Shown: positions 43,760 to 54,891, counted from the first letter of the stretch. The stretch: DNA of 64,000 nt from Glycomyces tenuis DSM 44171 (GCF_000427885.1 NZ_KE386601.1:50115-114114); one strand, 5' to 3'. The notes: generated from the letters alone by a model not told the origin. Numbers and translations are program-made.

Positions 43760-45877
43760 ATGGCGAACACGACCGCCGATCTCAAGACGGTGCTGAAGAT
43801 CCGACCGTTCAGGCGGCTGTGGACCGTGCTCGGCCTGGCCTCCTTCGGCGACTGGCTCGCCATCTTCGCCACCGCGGGCTTCGCCCAGTCCCTGTTCGAC
43901 GACCCCGCCGCCAAAGGCGCGGCCTTCTCGGCGACCATCGTCCTGCGCCTGCTCCCCTCGCTCATCCTCGGCCCCGTCGCGGGCGTCTTCGCCGACCGCT
44001 TCGACCGCCGCAAGACCATGGCCGCCTGCGACACCGCCCGCTTCCTCCTGATCGCCTCGGTCCCCACCGTCTACCTCGTCACCGACTCCACGGCCATCAC
44101 CGTCGCCTGGCTCGCGATCGCCCAGCTCCTCATCGAAGGGGCCGTTCTGATCTGGTCGCCCGCCAAGGAGGCCGCCGTCCCGAACCTCCTGCCGCCCCAG
44201 CAGTACGAGGCCGCCAACCAGCTCAGCCTCGCCACCACCTACGGCCTCGCCCCGCCCCTGGCCTTCGCGGTCCTCGCCGGCCTCGAACGCGGCACCAACG
44301 TCTGGGCCAACCTCGGCCCCTGGGCCGAGCCGATGGTCCTGGCCCTGTACCTCACCGCGGCCATGTTCGCCATCCTCGCCGCCACCGTCTACTTCCTCAT
44401 CCCCCAGATCTCCGGCCGCGACGGCGCGAAGGCCAAGACCGGCTCGATGTGGGCCGACTTCGTCGAAGGCTGGACCTACCTGCGGGGCCGCGAACGCGTC
44501 CGCGGCCTCGTCCTCGGCATGCTCGGCGCGTTCAGCGGCGCGGGCATCCTCATCGGCGTCGGCACCTTCTACGCCGCCGACATCGGCGCCGGCGACGCCG
44601 CCTTCTACCTCCTGGCCGTCTTCCTGTTCCTCGGCCTGGGCATCGGCATCGGGCTGGGGCCCAAGCTCGTCCGCGAGCTCTCCCGCCTGCGCTGGTTCGG
44701 CATGAGCATCGTCCTGGCGGGCGTCGGCCTCGCCCTGGACGCCGTCGCGCCCTGGCTGTGGGTCGCCCTGGTCAGCTCCGTGGTCATCGGCCTCGGCGCG
44801 GGCATGGCGTTCCTGGCCGGGATCACCCTCCTCCAGCGGGAGGTCGAGGACGACATCCGCGGCCGCATGTTCGCCTTCATCGCCGTCTCGGCCCGCGTCA
44901 TCCTCATGGTCTCCATGACCGCCGCCGCGCCGCTCGCCGGCTGGCACGCCGCCCGCCAGCTCGACCTCGGCTTCACCGTCGTCCAGGTCTCCATGGCCCG
45001 CGTGCTCCTGTTCGTCGCCGCCGTCCTCGTCGCCTGGCTCGGCGTCGCCGCCTTCCGCCGCATGGACGACAAGCCCGGCGTGCCCGTCCTCGCCGACCTC
45101 TGGTCCTCCCTGCGCGGCCGCCCCCTCAGCGCCGCCGTCCCCACCGACAGCAAGGGCTTCTTCGTCGTCTTCGAAGGCGGCGAAGGCGCCGGCAAGTCCA
45201 CCCAGTCGGTCAAACTCGCCGCCTGGCTCAAGCTCCGCGGCTACGAGGCCGTCCTCACCCGCGAGCCCGGCGCCACCGACATCGGCATGCGCATCCGGAC
45301 CCTCCTGCTCGACTCCGGAGGCGAGTCCGCCCCCGCGCCGCGCGCCGAGGCCCTCCTGTACGCCGCCGACCGCGCCCAGCACGTCGACAAGGTCATCCGG
45401 CCCGCCCTCGAACGCGGCGCCGTCGTCGTCTCCGACCGCTATGTCGACTCCTCCATCGCCTACCAGGGCTCGGGACGCAGCCTGGGCCGGGACGAGGTCG
45501 CGTGGGTCTCGAAGTGGGCCACCGGCGGGCTCAAACCCGACCTGACCGTCGTGCTCGACGTCGAACCCGAGGCCGGCCTGGCCCGCGCCAAGGGCGGCGG
45601 CGAAGGCGACCGCCTCGAACAGGAAGACCTGCTGTTCCACGAGCGCGTCCGCCAGACCTTCCTCGACCTCGCCGACAAGGACCCGGGGCGCTACCTCGTC
45701 ATCCCCGCGGGCGGCACCCCCGACGAGATCGCCGCGGCCGTCCGCGACGCCGTCGCCGAACGCCTCGACATCCGCACCGAGGCCTCCCGCACCGAGACCC
45801 GCTGGCCCGGACTCGACGCCGACGGCGCCGAAGGCGCCCCGTGGGCCAGCGTCGCCGAAGAGGCCGGTCGGCCGTGA
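43760..45877 (+). CDS. tmk: MFS transporter - thymidylate kinase fusion
   Basis: Predicted 705 residues from ATG 43760 (a GTG at 43748 adds four residues). Residues about 15-430 form an MFS-like permease with 10-12 helices (FRRLWTVLGLASFGDWLAIF, GVFADRFDRRKTMAA). After a short linker the thymidylate kinase starts near 467: FFVVFEGGEGAGKSTQSVKL (P-loop), LTREPGATDIGMRIRTLLLD, and SDRYVDSSIAYQGSGR (DRY/H-type motif and TMP-binding Arg). It phosphorylates dTMP to dTDP for DNA synthesis. Such fusions are known in actinobacteria; the transported compound is unknown. The GTGA overlap with holB couples the two. Confidence 0.9.
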   Translation: MANTTADLKTVLKIRPFRRLWTVLGLASFGDWLAIFATAGFAQSLFDDPAAKGAAFSATIVLRLLPSLILGPVAGVFADRFDRRKTMAACDTARFLLIASVPTVYLVTDSTAITVAWLAIAQLLIEGAVLIWSPAKEAAVPNLLPPQQYEAANQLSLATTYGLAPPLAFAVLAGLERGTNVWANLGPWAEPMVLALYLTAAMFAILAATVYFLIPQISGRDGAKAKTGSMWADFVEGWTYLRGRERVRGLVLGMLGAFSGAGILIGVGTFYAADIGAGDAAFYLLAVFLFLGLGIGIGLGPKLVRELSRLRWFGMSIVLAGVGLALDAVAPWLWVALVSSVVIGLGAGMAFLAGITLLQREVEDDIRGRMFAFIAVSARVILMVSMTAAAPLAGWHAARQLDLGFTVVQVSMARVLLFVAAVLVAWLGVAAFRRMDDKPGVPVLADLWSSLRGRPLSAAVPTDSKGFFVVFEGGEGAGKSTQSVKLAAWLKLRGYEAVLTREPGATDIGMRIRTLLLDSGGESAPAPRAEALLYAADRAQHVDKVIRPALERGAVVVSDRYVDSSIAYQGSGRSLGRDEVAWVSKWATGGLKPDLTVVLDVEPEAGLARAKGGGEGDRLEQEDLLFHERVRQTFLDLADKDPGRYLVIPAGGTPDEIAAAVRDAVAERLDIRTEASRTETRWPGLDADGAEGAPWASVAEEAGRP

Positions 45878-47034
45878 ACGGCGCGGGAGGCGTCTTCGAC
45901 GAACTGGTCGGCCAGTCCGAAGCCCAGCGCGTCCTCTCCGAAGCCGCCCGCGGCCTCGGCATGACCCACGCGTGGCTGTTCACCGGCCCGCCCGGCTCCG
46001 GCCGCTCCACCGCCGCCGTCGCCTTCGCCGCCGCCCTCCAATGCGACGACGGCGGCTGCGGCGAGTGCCACAGCTGCCGCACCGTCCTCGGCGGCACCCA
46101 CCCCGACGTCACCCGCGTCATCCCCGAGGGCCTGTCCCTCGGCGTCGACCAGGTCCGCACGCTGATCCTGGAGGCCGGGCGCGCGCCCACCTCCGGCCAC
46201 TGGCAGATCCTCATCGTCGAAGACGCCGACCGCCTCACCGAGGCCGCCGCGAACGCCCTGCTCAAAGCCGTCGAAGAACCCCCGGCGCGGACCGCGTTCC
46301 TGCTGTGCGCGCCCTCGACGAACCCCGCCGAGGTCTCGGTGACGATCCGCTCCCGCTGCCGCGTCCTGGTGCTGCGGCAGCCGCCGCCCGGCGCGATCGC
46401 CGAGCTCCTGGTCGCCCGCGACGGGCTCGACCGGCGCGAGGCCGAGCTGTACGCCGCCGCCGCCCAAGGCCACGTCGGGCGCGCCAGGCGCCTCGCCACC
46501 GACGCCGACGCCCGCGTCAGGCGCCACGATGTCCTCCAGATCCCCAGGCGCCTGACCGGCCTGGGCGCCTGCTTCACCGCCGCCGTCGAACTCATCGAGG
46601 CCGCCGAGGCCGAGGCCGCCGGCACCTACACCGAGCGCTCGGCCGCCGAGAAGGAGGCGTTGGAGACCGCGCTCGGCAAGGGCGGCACCGGCAAAGGCGC
46701 CTCGAAGGCCGCCCGCGGCTCCGCCGCGGCCATGAAGGAGCTCGAGAAGCGCCAGAAGACCCGCGACACGCGCGCCCAGCGCGACTCGCTCGACCGCGCT
46801 CTGGTCGACCTCGCCGCGTTCTACCGCGACGCGCTCGCCGCGGGCTTCGGGGCGCGCGTCCCGCCGATCCACCCCGACATGGCCGAGACCACCAGGGCCG
46901 CCGCCGGGAAGCTCAGCGCCGAGTCGCTGCTGCGCCGCATCGACGCGATCCTGGAGTGCCGCAAGGCCATCGAGGCGAACGTGCGCCCGCGCATCGCCGT
47001 GGAGGCGATGATGACGAAGCTCTGGCAGGTCTAG
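45874..47034 (+). CDS. holB: DNA polymerase III delta prime subunit
   Basis: Predicted 386 residues from GTG 45874, overlapping the Tmk stop. It is the clamp-loader subunit next to tmk, as in most bacteria. Motifs: FDELVGQSEAQRVLSEAARG, Walker A-like TGPPGSGRSTAAVAF (Arg replaces the usual Lys, as in non-ATPase delta prime), zinc finger CDDGGCGECHSC, GHWQILIVEDADRLTEAAAN (Walker B) and EPPARTAFLLCAPSTNP, followed by SRC. The C-terminal part has a charged insertion (AAEKEALETALGKGGTGKGA) common in actinobacterial HolB. Confidence 0.95.
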   Translation: MNGAGGVFDELVGQSEAQRVLSEAARGLGMTHAWLFTGPPGSGRSTAAVAFAAALQCDDGGCGECHSCRTVLGGTHPDVTRVIPEGLSLGVDQVRTLILEAGRAPTSGHWQILIVEDADRLTEAAANALLKAVEEPPARTAFLLCAPSTNPAEVSVTIRSRCRVLVLRQPPPGAIAELLVARDGLDRREAELYAAAAQGHVGRARRLATDADARVRRHDVLQIPRRLTGLGACFTAAVELIEAAEAEAAGTYTERSAAEKEALETALGKGGTGKGASKAARGSAAAMKELEKRQKTRDTRAQRDSLDRALVDLAAFYRDALAAGFGARVPPIHPDMAETTRAAAGKLSAESLLRRIDAILECRKAIEANVRPRIAVEAMMTKLWQV

Positions 47035-47085
47035 GACCCGAACTCGGAGGACCGTCTTCCCGTCGGGCTGCTCCAGGCCATCGAG

Positions 47086-47113
47086 TTGAACATGTTCAAA
47101 AATGAGGTATGCT
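47086..47113 (+). promoter_or_regulatory. promoter with palindromic operator before the lipoprotein gene
   Basis: A perfect 14-bp palindrome TTGAACATGTTCAA (47086-47099) overlaps a -35-like TTGAAC, and TATGCT (47108-47113) follows at 16 bp. The palindrome could bind a TetR- or MarR-type repressor. It is not a LexA box, since GAAC and GTTC are only 2 bp apart. Confidence 0.6.
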
Positions 47114-47162
47114 CGATCCCAGGTCCGGCGCAGTCCGAAGCCCCGACACGAAGGGAACCCCC

Positions 47163-47540
47163 ATGCCACGCGTTCATCGCCGGTCGCCGTTCGGCCCGCT
47201 CGCCGCCGCAGTCCTCATGACCGCCCTGGCGGCCTGTGTTCCCGAGGTCGAGAGCGCCGCGGACCTCGCGGGCACCTTCGCGGACGGCGACGGGGACACG
47301 ATCACCCTGCGATCCGACGGCACGGGAACCATGACCGCCGTCGAGACGGACCGCCCCGAGCGGGAAGGCACCTGGAACCTCGTCACGAGCGACCACGCCG
47401 ACGACTTCATCGACTTCACCTACGACGAGCCCGTGGACCGCATGGGCAACATCCAGATCTGGTTCGACTCCGCCGACCGGCTCTACCTGATGCCGGACGG
47501 CCCCGACGGCCCGAACCGGCATTACTTCGAGCGCACCTAG
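47163..47540 (+). CDS. small lipoprotein of unknown function
   Basis: Predicted 125 residues from ATG 47163 with AAGGGA upstream. The lipobox is ALAACVPE, so lipidation on Cys25 and export are expected. The mature part is an acidic beta-rich domain (LAGTFADGDGDTITLRSDGT, DRPEREGTWNLV, DFIDFTYDEP) that resembles the lipocalin-like or DUF-type beta barrel of small actinobacterial lipoproteins. The motif GDGDTI is not by itself a calcium site. Transcription likely starts at the promoter at 47086-47113. Confidence 0.75.
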   Translation: MPRVHRRSPFGPLAAAVLMTALAACVPEVESAADLAGTFADGDGDTITLRSDGTGTMTAVETDRPEREGTWNLVTSDHADDFIDFTYDEPVDRMGNIQIWFDSADRLYLMPDGPDGPNRHYFERT

Positions 47541-47605
47541 CCGAGCGGGCCTCCCGAGCCGTCGGACCGCGACGTCACAGCGGTGCGCACCTCTCAGGCG
47601 GCGCC

Positions 47606-48196
47606 CTACTGCGTCCACAGGTGGTGGATGAACGCGTCGATCGGCTTCGGCGGCTGCCCGGTGCGCCGCCACCGGTACCACGCGGCCTCCTCGACCACCC
47701 GGACGCAGAAGTCGCCGTCGATCTCGAACGGCTCCGAGACGCAGCGGTAGTCGTCGCGGAACTCCCCGCCCCGCCAGTACCAGACCCGCTGCCCCACCAG
47801 CCCCGGCACGTCCGAGGCCGGGAACGGCCTGCGCACCGGCGGCGCGTCCGGGTCGGTCAGCCGGTCGATGAGGTAGCCCGGCGGCGGCGTCGAGGTCTCC
47901 GGGTTCGACTCGGGCCGCTGCACCCACACGTCCTCGGCCGGCACGAGCGTCGCGTAGGCGTCCCCGTCGCCGTCCACGGCCCGGTAGTAGTCGGCCTCGG
48001 TGATCAGCGGGACCAGCAGCGTCCCCTCGCGTGTCACGGGGTCGTCCGCCCGCAGGTCGAACTGCCAGCCGATGCCCGCCGCACCGCACACCACCCGCGC
48101 CGAGTGCATGTCGAACACGCGCACCGCCGGCACCGGGACCAGTACGGGCGGCGGATCGGGGACGTCGAAGGCGTTGTCGGCGATTCCCACCCGCAC
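47606..48196 (-). CDS. uncharacterised cytosolic protein
   Basis: Predicted 196 residues from GTG 48196. There is no signal peptide or membrane helix. It is acidic and Pro-rich in the middle (PESNPETSTPPPGYLI), with aromatic stretches WYWRGGEFRDDYRC and AAWYRWRRTGQPPKPIDAF. I do not recognise a family. It is divergent from the acidic repeat gene at 48366, with about 170 bp between them that may hold a shared promoter. Confidence 0.65.
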   Translation of the reverse strand: MRVGIADNAFDVPDPPPVLVPVPAVRVFDMHSARVVCGAAGIGWQFDLRADDPVTREGTLLVPLITEADYYRAVDGDGDAYATLVPAEDVWVQRPESNPETSTPPPGYLIDRLTDPDAPPVRRPFPASDVPGLVGQRVWYWRGGEFRDDYRCVSEPFEIDGDFCVRVVEEAAWYRWRRTGQPPKPIDAFIHHLWTQ

Positions 48197-48365
48197 ACTC
48201 CAGGCAAATCAGACAATCGATCAGGCAAGCCCGCCCGCAAGCGGGTTTGAACCAGGATAGGCGGTTGGCACACTCTGGGGATTCACGGCCGGTGCGGCTG
48301 CCATAGAGTTCTACTCACAAGCACGGAACACTGCTCCGAACACTGAACCGAAAGAGGATGGAACC

Positions 48366-49013
48366 ATGAGCGAGTACGACGACACCAGCGTCGAAGAAGA
48401 CGTCGCGGGCACCGAAGAGGACTACGCCGCCGAGGACGACTACACCTCCGAGACCACCACCGAGGTCTTCGACATCGACGGTGATGGGGTCGAGGACTCC
48501 ACCTTCACCGCCGACGGCAACACCTACGTCGACGCCAACTACGACGGCGTCGCGGACGGCGTCGCGGTGGACACCGACGGCGACGGCGTCTCCGACGAGC
48601 TGCACCTCGACATGGACGGCAACGGCACCTTCGAGTCGCAGGCCTTCGACACCGACGGTGACACCTACATCGACGAGATCGCCTCCGACACCTCCGGTGA
48701 CGGCGTCGTCGACCAGGTCAGCTCGGACACCAACGCCGACGGCTACATCGACACGGTCGCCTCCGACACCGACGGCGACGGCTACACCGACACCGTCATC
48801 GTCGACGCCAACGGCGACGGCTTCGTCGACGAGGTCAGCATCGACTCGGACGGCGACGGCTACGCCAACACCGTCATGACCGACACCGACGGCGACGGCT
48901 ACCTCGACCAGGTCGAGACCACGCCCGAGGCCTACAACCCGAACCCGGGCACCGAGGACGCGCCGTCCGGCACCGACGGCAACTTCCAGTCCTCGACCGG
49001 CGAGGTTCTCTAA
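48366..49013 (+). CDS. acidic protein of 13-residue D-x-D-x-D-G repeats
   Basis: Predicted 215 residues from ATG 48366, with AAAGAGGA upstream. An acidic N-terminus (SEYDDTSVEEDVAGTEEDY) leads into nine exact 13-residue repeats (residues about 69-185) such as DTDGDGVSDELHL and DTDGDGYTDTVIV, plus two looser ones before them. The D-x-D-G-D-G pattern resembles calcium loops of thrombospondin type 3 or dockerin repeats, so calcium binding is likely. There is no signal peptide, so it may be cytosolic or exported by another route. It carries no lysine-rich patches; the pI should be very low. Two terminator hairpins follow. Confidence 0.75.
   Translation: MSEYDDTSVEEDVAGTEEDYAAEDDYTSETTTEVFDIDGDGVEDSTFTADGNTYVDANYDGVADGVAVDTDGDGVSDELHLDMDGNGTFESQAFDTDGDTYIDEIASDTSGDGVVDQVSSDTNADGYIDTVASDTDGDGYTDTVIVDANGDGFVDEVSIDSDGDGYANTVMTDTDGDGYLDQVETTPEAYNPNPGTEDAPSGTDGNFQSSTGEVL
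48570..48920 (+). repeat. nine 39-bp coding repeats of the acidic protein
   Basis: Nine 39-bp in-frame units (13 residues) run from 48570 to 48920, each starting GAC and carrying DGDG-type codons. The units are diverged in sequence but constant in length, as expected for a repeated calcium loop fold. Confidence 0.85.
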
Positions 49014-49019
49014 CGCCGG

Positions 49020-49110
49020 GCGCCCGGTGTCCGGGCGCTTCGGTAACCCTGGGACTCGCGAAAGAACCGAGAATCGAAAAGGCCGGATGCGAACGCATCC
49101 GGCCTTTTCG
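49020..49110 (+). terminator. tandem hairpins after the acidic repeat gene
   Basis: A first 8-bp stem (GCGCCCGG/CCGGGCGC, 49020-49038) is followed by a 16-bp stem with loop GAAC and a TTTTC tail (49075-49110). The second is the most classic Rho-independent terminator in the window and may also serve folE from the other side. Confidence 0.9.
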
Positions 49111-49174
49111 CTCGTCCATGACCATTCGCCGCCGATGCCGCTCCACCCAGCGGCGGCCGCGTCCGCGGCCCCGC

Positions 49175-49813
49175 TCAGCCGGTGCCGCGCAGCAGCGACA
49201 TCGCCTCGGCCCTCGTCCTCGCGTCGGACTGGAGGATGCCCCGCACCGCCGAGGTGATCGTCGTCGAACCCTGTTTTCGGATGCCGCGCATCGACATGCA
49301 CGTGTGCTCGCACTCCACGACGACGATGACGCCGCTCGCCTCCAGGGACTTGTACAGCTGGTCGGCGATCTGGCTCGTCAGCCGCTCCTGCACCTGCGGG
49401 CGCCTGGAGTACACCTCGACCAGCCGCGCCAGCTTCGACAGGCCCGCCACCCGCCCGGCCGAGCCGGGGATGTAGCCGACGTGGGCGACGCCGGTGAACG
49501 GCAGCAGATGGTGCTCGCAGAACGACTGCACCTCGATGTCGCGCACCAGCACCAATTCGTTGTGGTCCTCGTCGAACGAGGCCTTCAGCACCTGCTCGGG
49601 ATCCACCCGGAGCCCGGCGAACAACTCGGCGTACGCGCGCGCCACGCGCCGAGGGGTCTCCTTCAGGCCCTCCCGCTCGGGGTCCTCGCCCACCGCGAAG
49701 AGGATCTCGCGGACGGCGGCCTCGATCCGAGGCAGGTCGACCGCGTCCTCCACCGGACTCCCGTTGATGCGGCCGTCGAGCAGGCGGGCGGCCAGAGTGT
49801 CGAGTTCAGCCAT
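49175..49813 (-). CDS. folE: GTP cyclohydrolase I
   Basis: Predicted 212 residues. It converts GTP to dihydroneopterin triphosphate, the first step of folate synthesis. Zinc ligands are in [20 protein letters not shown] (Cys and His) and [17 protein letters not shown]. The motif [17 protein letters not shown] is the standard N-terminal helix. It follows ftsH on the same strand after 130 bp, the usual actinobacterial order. Confidence 0.97.
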   Translation of the reverse strand: MAELDTLAARLLDGRINGSPVEDAVDLPRIEAAVREILFAVGEDPEREGLKETPRRVARAYAELFAGLRVDPEQVLKASFDEDHNELVLVRDIEVQSFCEHHLLPFTGVAHVGYIPGSAGRVAGLSKLARLVEVYSRRPQVQERLTSQIADQLYKSLEASGVIVVVECEHTCMSMRGIRKQGSTTITSAVRGILQSDARTRAEAMSLLRGTG

Positions 49814-49943
49814 CGCACAAGCCTACGACGACGGCTCGTATTGCTTCGGTTTCATGATCCGAGCCTACGAGCCGGGACCGACATCCGCTCGACTTCGAGC
49901 GCGGCCTGTGAGGACCGCCCCATCCGCTCCGCGGCGGAAGGCC

Positions 49944-51905
<1,962 letters not shown>

Positions 51906-52166
51906 TCGCTTCCTCCTGCGTTCATCGCGACTCGCTGCGGGTCCGCCAGCCGAATCCATGGCTCGCGGGTGTCGCCAGGCCCGGCGATTCAACGGGTGCA
52001 GTCTTCGCCGATCTGCCGACAATTCGAAAGTACACGGCACAGGCGTGAAACGTTCGCTCCGCTACCGTCGACTGCCGCGCATTGTGATCAGTAATTCCTA
52101 CCACGCCCGTGTGGACTGCGCCCACCCAAGCCAGCGTCGGCGAGAGCCGGGTGGCACTCTTGAGAC

Positions 52167-52805
52167 ATGACGTCGGAGCTAGCCAGCCCAGCATCAGTAC
52201 CGTCCGCGGCGGCCGAGGACGCGGTGTTCGACCCGGACTCGTGGTACGCCGATGAGATCGAGCGCACCATCATCACCGAGGACGAGATCCGTTCCAAGGT
52301 CGCGGAACTGGCCGATCAGGTCTCGCGCGACTTCGCCGACAGCGCCGCCGCGACCGGCGACGAGCTCCTGCTCGTGGGGGTGTTCAAGGGGGCGGTCATG
52401 TTCATGGCCGACTTCGCCAGGGCGCTCACCGTCCCGGTGAAGATGGAGTTCATGGCCCTGTCCTCCTACGGGAACTCGACCAGTTCCTCGGGGACGGTGC
52501 GGATCCTCAAGGACATCGACTCGGACGTGACCGGCAAGCACATCGTCGTCGTCGAGGACATCATCGACTCGGGGCTGACGCTGTCGTGGCTGCTCAAGTA
52601 CCTCGAGGGCCTGAACCCGGCCTCGGTGCGGGTGGTCGCCATGCTCCGCAAGCCGGGCATGCAGCGCGCCGACATCCCGGTCTCCTACCTCGGCTTCGAC
52701 ATCCCGAACGAGTTCGTCGTCGGCTACGGCCTCGACTACGCCGAGCGCTACCGCGAGCTGCCGTTCATCGGGGTCCTCAAACCGGAGATCTACCAGAAAC
52801 CCTAG
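52167..52805 (+). CDS. hpt: hypoxanthine phosphoribosyltransferase
   Basis: Predicted 212 residues from ATG 52167. It makes IMP or GMP from hypoxanthine or guanine and PRPP. The PRPP loop is HIVVVEDIIDSGLTLSWLL (about residue 127-145), with LVGVFKGAVMFMADFARAL earlier and FVVGYGLDYAERYRELPF at the end. The N-terminus has about 25 residues before the usual start region. It is on the plus strand while tilS and ftsH on either side are on the minus strand; in most actinobacteria all three are codirectional, so a local inversion has occurred. Confidence 0.95.
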   Translation: MTSELASPASVPSAAAEDAVFDPDSWYADEIERTIITEDEIRSKVAELADQVSRDFADSAAATGDELLLVGVFKGAVMFMADFARALTVPVKMEFMALSSYGNSTSSSGTVRILKDIDSDVTGKHIVVVEDIIDSGLTLSWLLKYLEGLNPASVRVVAMLRKPGMQRADIPVSYLGFDIPNEFVVGYGLDYAERYRELPFIGVLKPEIYQKP

Positions 52806-52817
52806 TGTCGCCCCAGC

Positions 52818-53789
52818 TCAGGCGGGCCGGGCGGCGGTGATCCTGCCTCGTTCGCGGCGCACTTCGACGCCGCCCGGCAGGAACGTCGGCCCTTGGCCGT
52901 GCCAGGCGGCCACGAGCGCTTCGACCGCGTCGAGGTGGTGGTGATTGAGGTCCGCGCCGTTCACTCCCAGCTGAAAAATCCATGTCCTGACCACCCGCTG
53001 CCGGATCGGCGCGGGCAGCGCGGCAAGCGGTTCGACGAGCAGCGCGCCGCCGTCGGCGCACGAGTCGGCCACGGCGGCGGCCTCGGCGTCGAGGTGGTCG
53101 GTGTCGGCGGCCACGAGCGCGGCGGTGCGCGCCAGGTTCGCCACGATGTCGTCGCCGAGCGTCTCGGTGAGGACGCCCATGGCGCCCCGCAGCGCCGAGC
53201 GGCGGAAGCGCGGGTCGGCGTTGTGCGGGTCGGTCCACGGTTTGAGGCCGCGCTCCTCGCACGCGGCGTGGGTGTCGTCGCGGCCGATGCCCAGCAGCGG
53301 GCGCCGGTAGCGTCCGCGCACCGCCCGCATCCCGGCGATGCCGCGTGGCCCGGCGCCGCGGGTGAGCGCCAGCAGCACCGTCTCGGCCTGGTCGTCGCGG
53401 GTGTGCCCGAGCAGGACCGCCTTGGCGCCGTGCCGCTCGGCCGCCCAGTCCAGCGCCGCGTACCGCGCCTCCCTGGCCGCCGCCTCCGGCCCGCCCGAGC
53501 CCAGGACCTGCACGGTCGCGGCCTCCGACGGGTCGAGCCCGATGCCGAGGCCCCATTCGGCGAGCTCGGCGGCGCGTTCGGCCGAGCCGTCCTGGAGGCC
53601 GTGGTCGACGGTGACGAGCCCGGCGCGCAGTCCCGCGCGCGGGGCGCAGAAGGCGAGGGTGTCGGCCAGGGCCATGGAGTCGGGGCCGCCCGAGCAGGCG
53701 ACGAGCACCAGCGAGCCGCGGGGGAGGTCGTCCAGGCAGTCGCGGACGGCGACGCGCAGCCGCGCGAGCGATCCGGGCAGCCTAGCCAT
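52818..53789 (-). CDS. tilS: tRNA(Ile)-lysidine synthase
   Basis: Predicted 323 residues. It adds lysine to C34 of tRNA-Ile(CAU). The PP-loop is VLVACSGGPDSMALADTL, with VTVDHGLQDGSAERA, AVLLGHTRDDQAETVLLALTRGAG and RPLLGIGRDDTHA typical of TilS. The C-terminal domain is short, as in other actinobacteria. It overlaps the zinc protease gene by 8 nt and converges on hpt with 12 bp between stops. Confidence 0.95.
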   Translation of the reverse strand: MARLPGSLARLRVAVRDCLDDLPRGSLVLVACSGGPDSMALADTLAFCAPRAGLRAGLVTVDHGLQDGSAERAAELAEWGLGIGLDPSEAATVQVLGSGGPEAAAREARYAALDWAAERHGAKAVLLGHTRDDQAETVLLALTRGAGPRGIAGMRAVRGRYRRPLLGIGRDDTHAACEERGLKPWTDPHNADPRFRRSALRGAMGVLTETLGDDIVANLARTAALVAADTDHLDAEAAAVADSCADGGALLVEPLAALPAPIRQRVVRTWIFQLGVNGADLNHHHLDAVEALVAAWHGQGPTFLPGGVEVRRERGRITAARPA

Positions 53790-54891
53790 GCCCGATCGCC
53801 GCGGACGGGCCGTTCAGGACCCGCGCGACCCAGGTCTCGGGCCGTTCGATCTCGGTTTCGGTCGGCAGGTTCTCGGGGGAGTCCCACACGCGGCTGAAGC
53901 CGGTGACGCCGTGGTCGGCGACGATCTGGTCGACGAAGCGCCGCCCGGCCGCGTACTGGCGCATCTTGGCGTCCAGTCCGAGGAGCTGGCGCAGGAAGCG
54001 CTGGATGGCGCTGGGGTGCGCGCGGCGGCGGTCGAAGCGGCGGCGCAGCAGCGCGACGTGCTCGATGTGGGTGCGGCCGACGCCGTCCATGACGGACTCG
54101 GCGTGTCCCTCCAGGAGGGTCATGAGCGCCTGGATCTGCGTGATCGCCTCGCGCTGTTCGGGGCTGGTCATGGCGGCCATGACATCCGCGCCGGGCAGCT
54201 CGCCGACCGGCGGTTCGCCGGAGGCCTCCTCGCGGGCGGCGTTCAGGGCCCGCCGCACGGCCCGGCCGAGCTGCGAGGCCGAGGACTCCTCTGGTTCGGC
54301 GGCGTCGAAGAAGGTGCGGATGAGGCCGTGGAAGTGGTCTCTCATCCACGGCACCGCGGTGAACTGCGTGAGGTGCGCGGCTTCGTGGACGGCGATCCAC
54401 AGCCGGAACTCTCTGGTGGGGAGCCGAAGGCGCCGTTCGACGTCGACGATGTTGGGGGCGACGAACAGGAGCCGGCCGGAGTCGGTGGAGAAGGTCTCGA
54501 ACTGGCCGAGGACGCGGGAGGACAGGAACGCGAGGACGGCTCCGGCCTGGACGCCGGTGACCTTGGCTGCGGCGCCGAGCTGGCGCGCGGGGTCGGCGTC
54601 GGCCTCGGCGGCGCCCAGCTCGTTGAGCAGGCGCCTGAGTCCGGCGATGTTGACATGGCTCCAGCGGACGCGGTCGACGACGTCGATGGGCGCCTCGACG
54701 GCGGGGGTGAGTCCGGTGTAGTCGGTGACGAGCTCGGTGGCGGTGCGCGCGTGGCGGTGCAGGTCGGCGACGACGTCGAGGGCCCCTTCGGGGCTCATGC
54801 TGGGGCCGCCGCGGGTGAAGGCGCGTGAACACGAGGCCGCGGTGCGCCAGTCGATGGACGGCAGCATCGGATTGCTCACGGGCGGTGCCAT
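53782..54891 (-). CDS. zinc-dependent metalloprotease (DUF2342 type)
   Basis: Predicted 369 residues from ATG 54891. The zinc motif is HEAAH in LWIAVHEAAHLTQFTAVPW (residues about 167-185). LEGHAESVMDGVG is the second conserved motif that often holds the third ligand. The family is conserved in actinobacteria beside dacB and tilS and was once called F420 biosynthesis associated; its substrate is unknown. It starts 186 bp from the small Ala/Phe gene on the opposite strand, and the TnpB element sits between it and dacB. Confidence 0.9.
   Translation of the reverse strand: MAPPVSNPMLPSIDWRTAASCSRAFTRGGPSMSPEGALDVVADLHRHARTATELVTDYTGLTPAVEAPIDVVDRVRWSHVNIAGLRRLLNELGAAEADADPARQLGAAAKVTGVQAGAVLAFLSSRVLGQFETFSTDSGRLLFVAPNIVDVERRLRLPTREFRLWIAVHEAAHLTQFTAVPWMRDHFHGLIRTFFDAAEPEESSASQLGRAVRRALNAAREEASGEPPVGELPGADVMAAMTSPEQREAITQIQALMTLLEGHAESVMDGVGRTHIEHVALLRRRFDRRRAHPSAIQRFLRQLLGLDAKMRQYAAGRRFVDQIVADHGVTGFSRVWDSPENLPTETEIERPETWVARVLNGPSAAIGHG

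Noticed and set aside
43760-45877. MFS and Tmk parts as an artefact or two genes with a lost stop
   Set aside because: The frame is continuous with steady codon bias, and such fusions are known in actinobacteria.
47086-47099. LexA (SOS) box
   Set aside because: GAAC and GTTC are only 2 bp apart; the LexA site needs four.
48570-48920. CRISPR-like array
   Set aside because: The 39-bp units are in-frame coding repeats without identical repeats and unique spacers.
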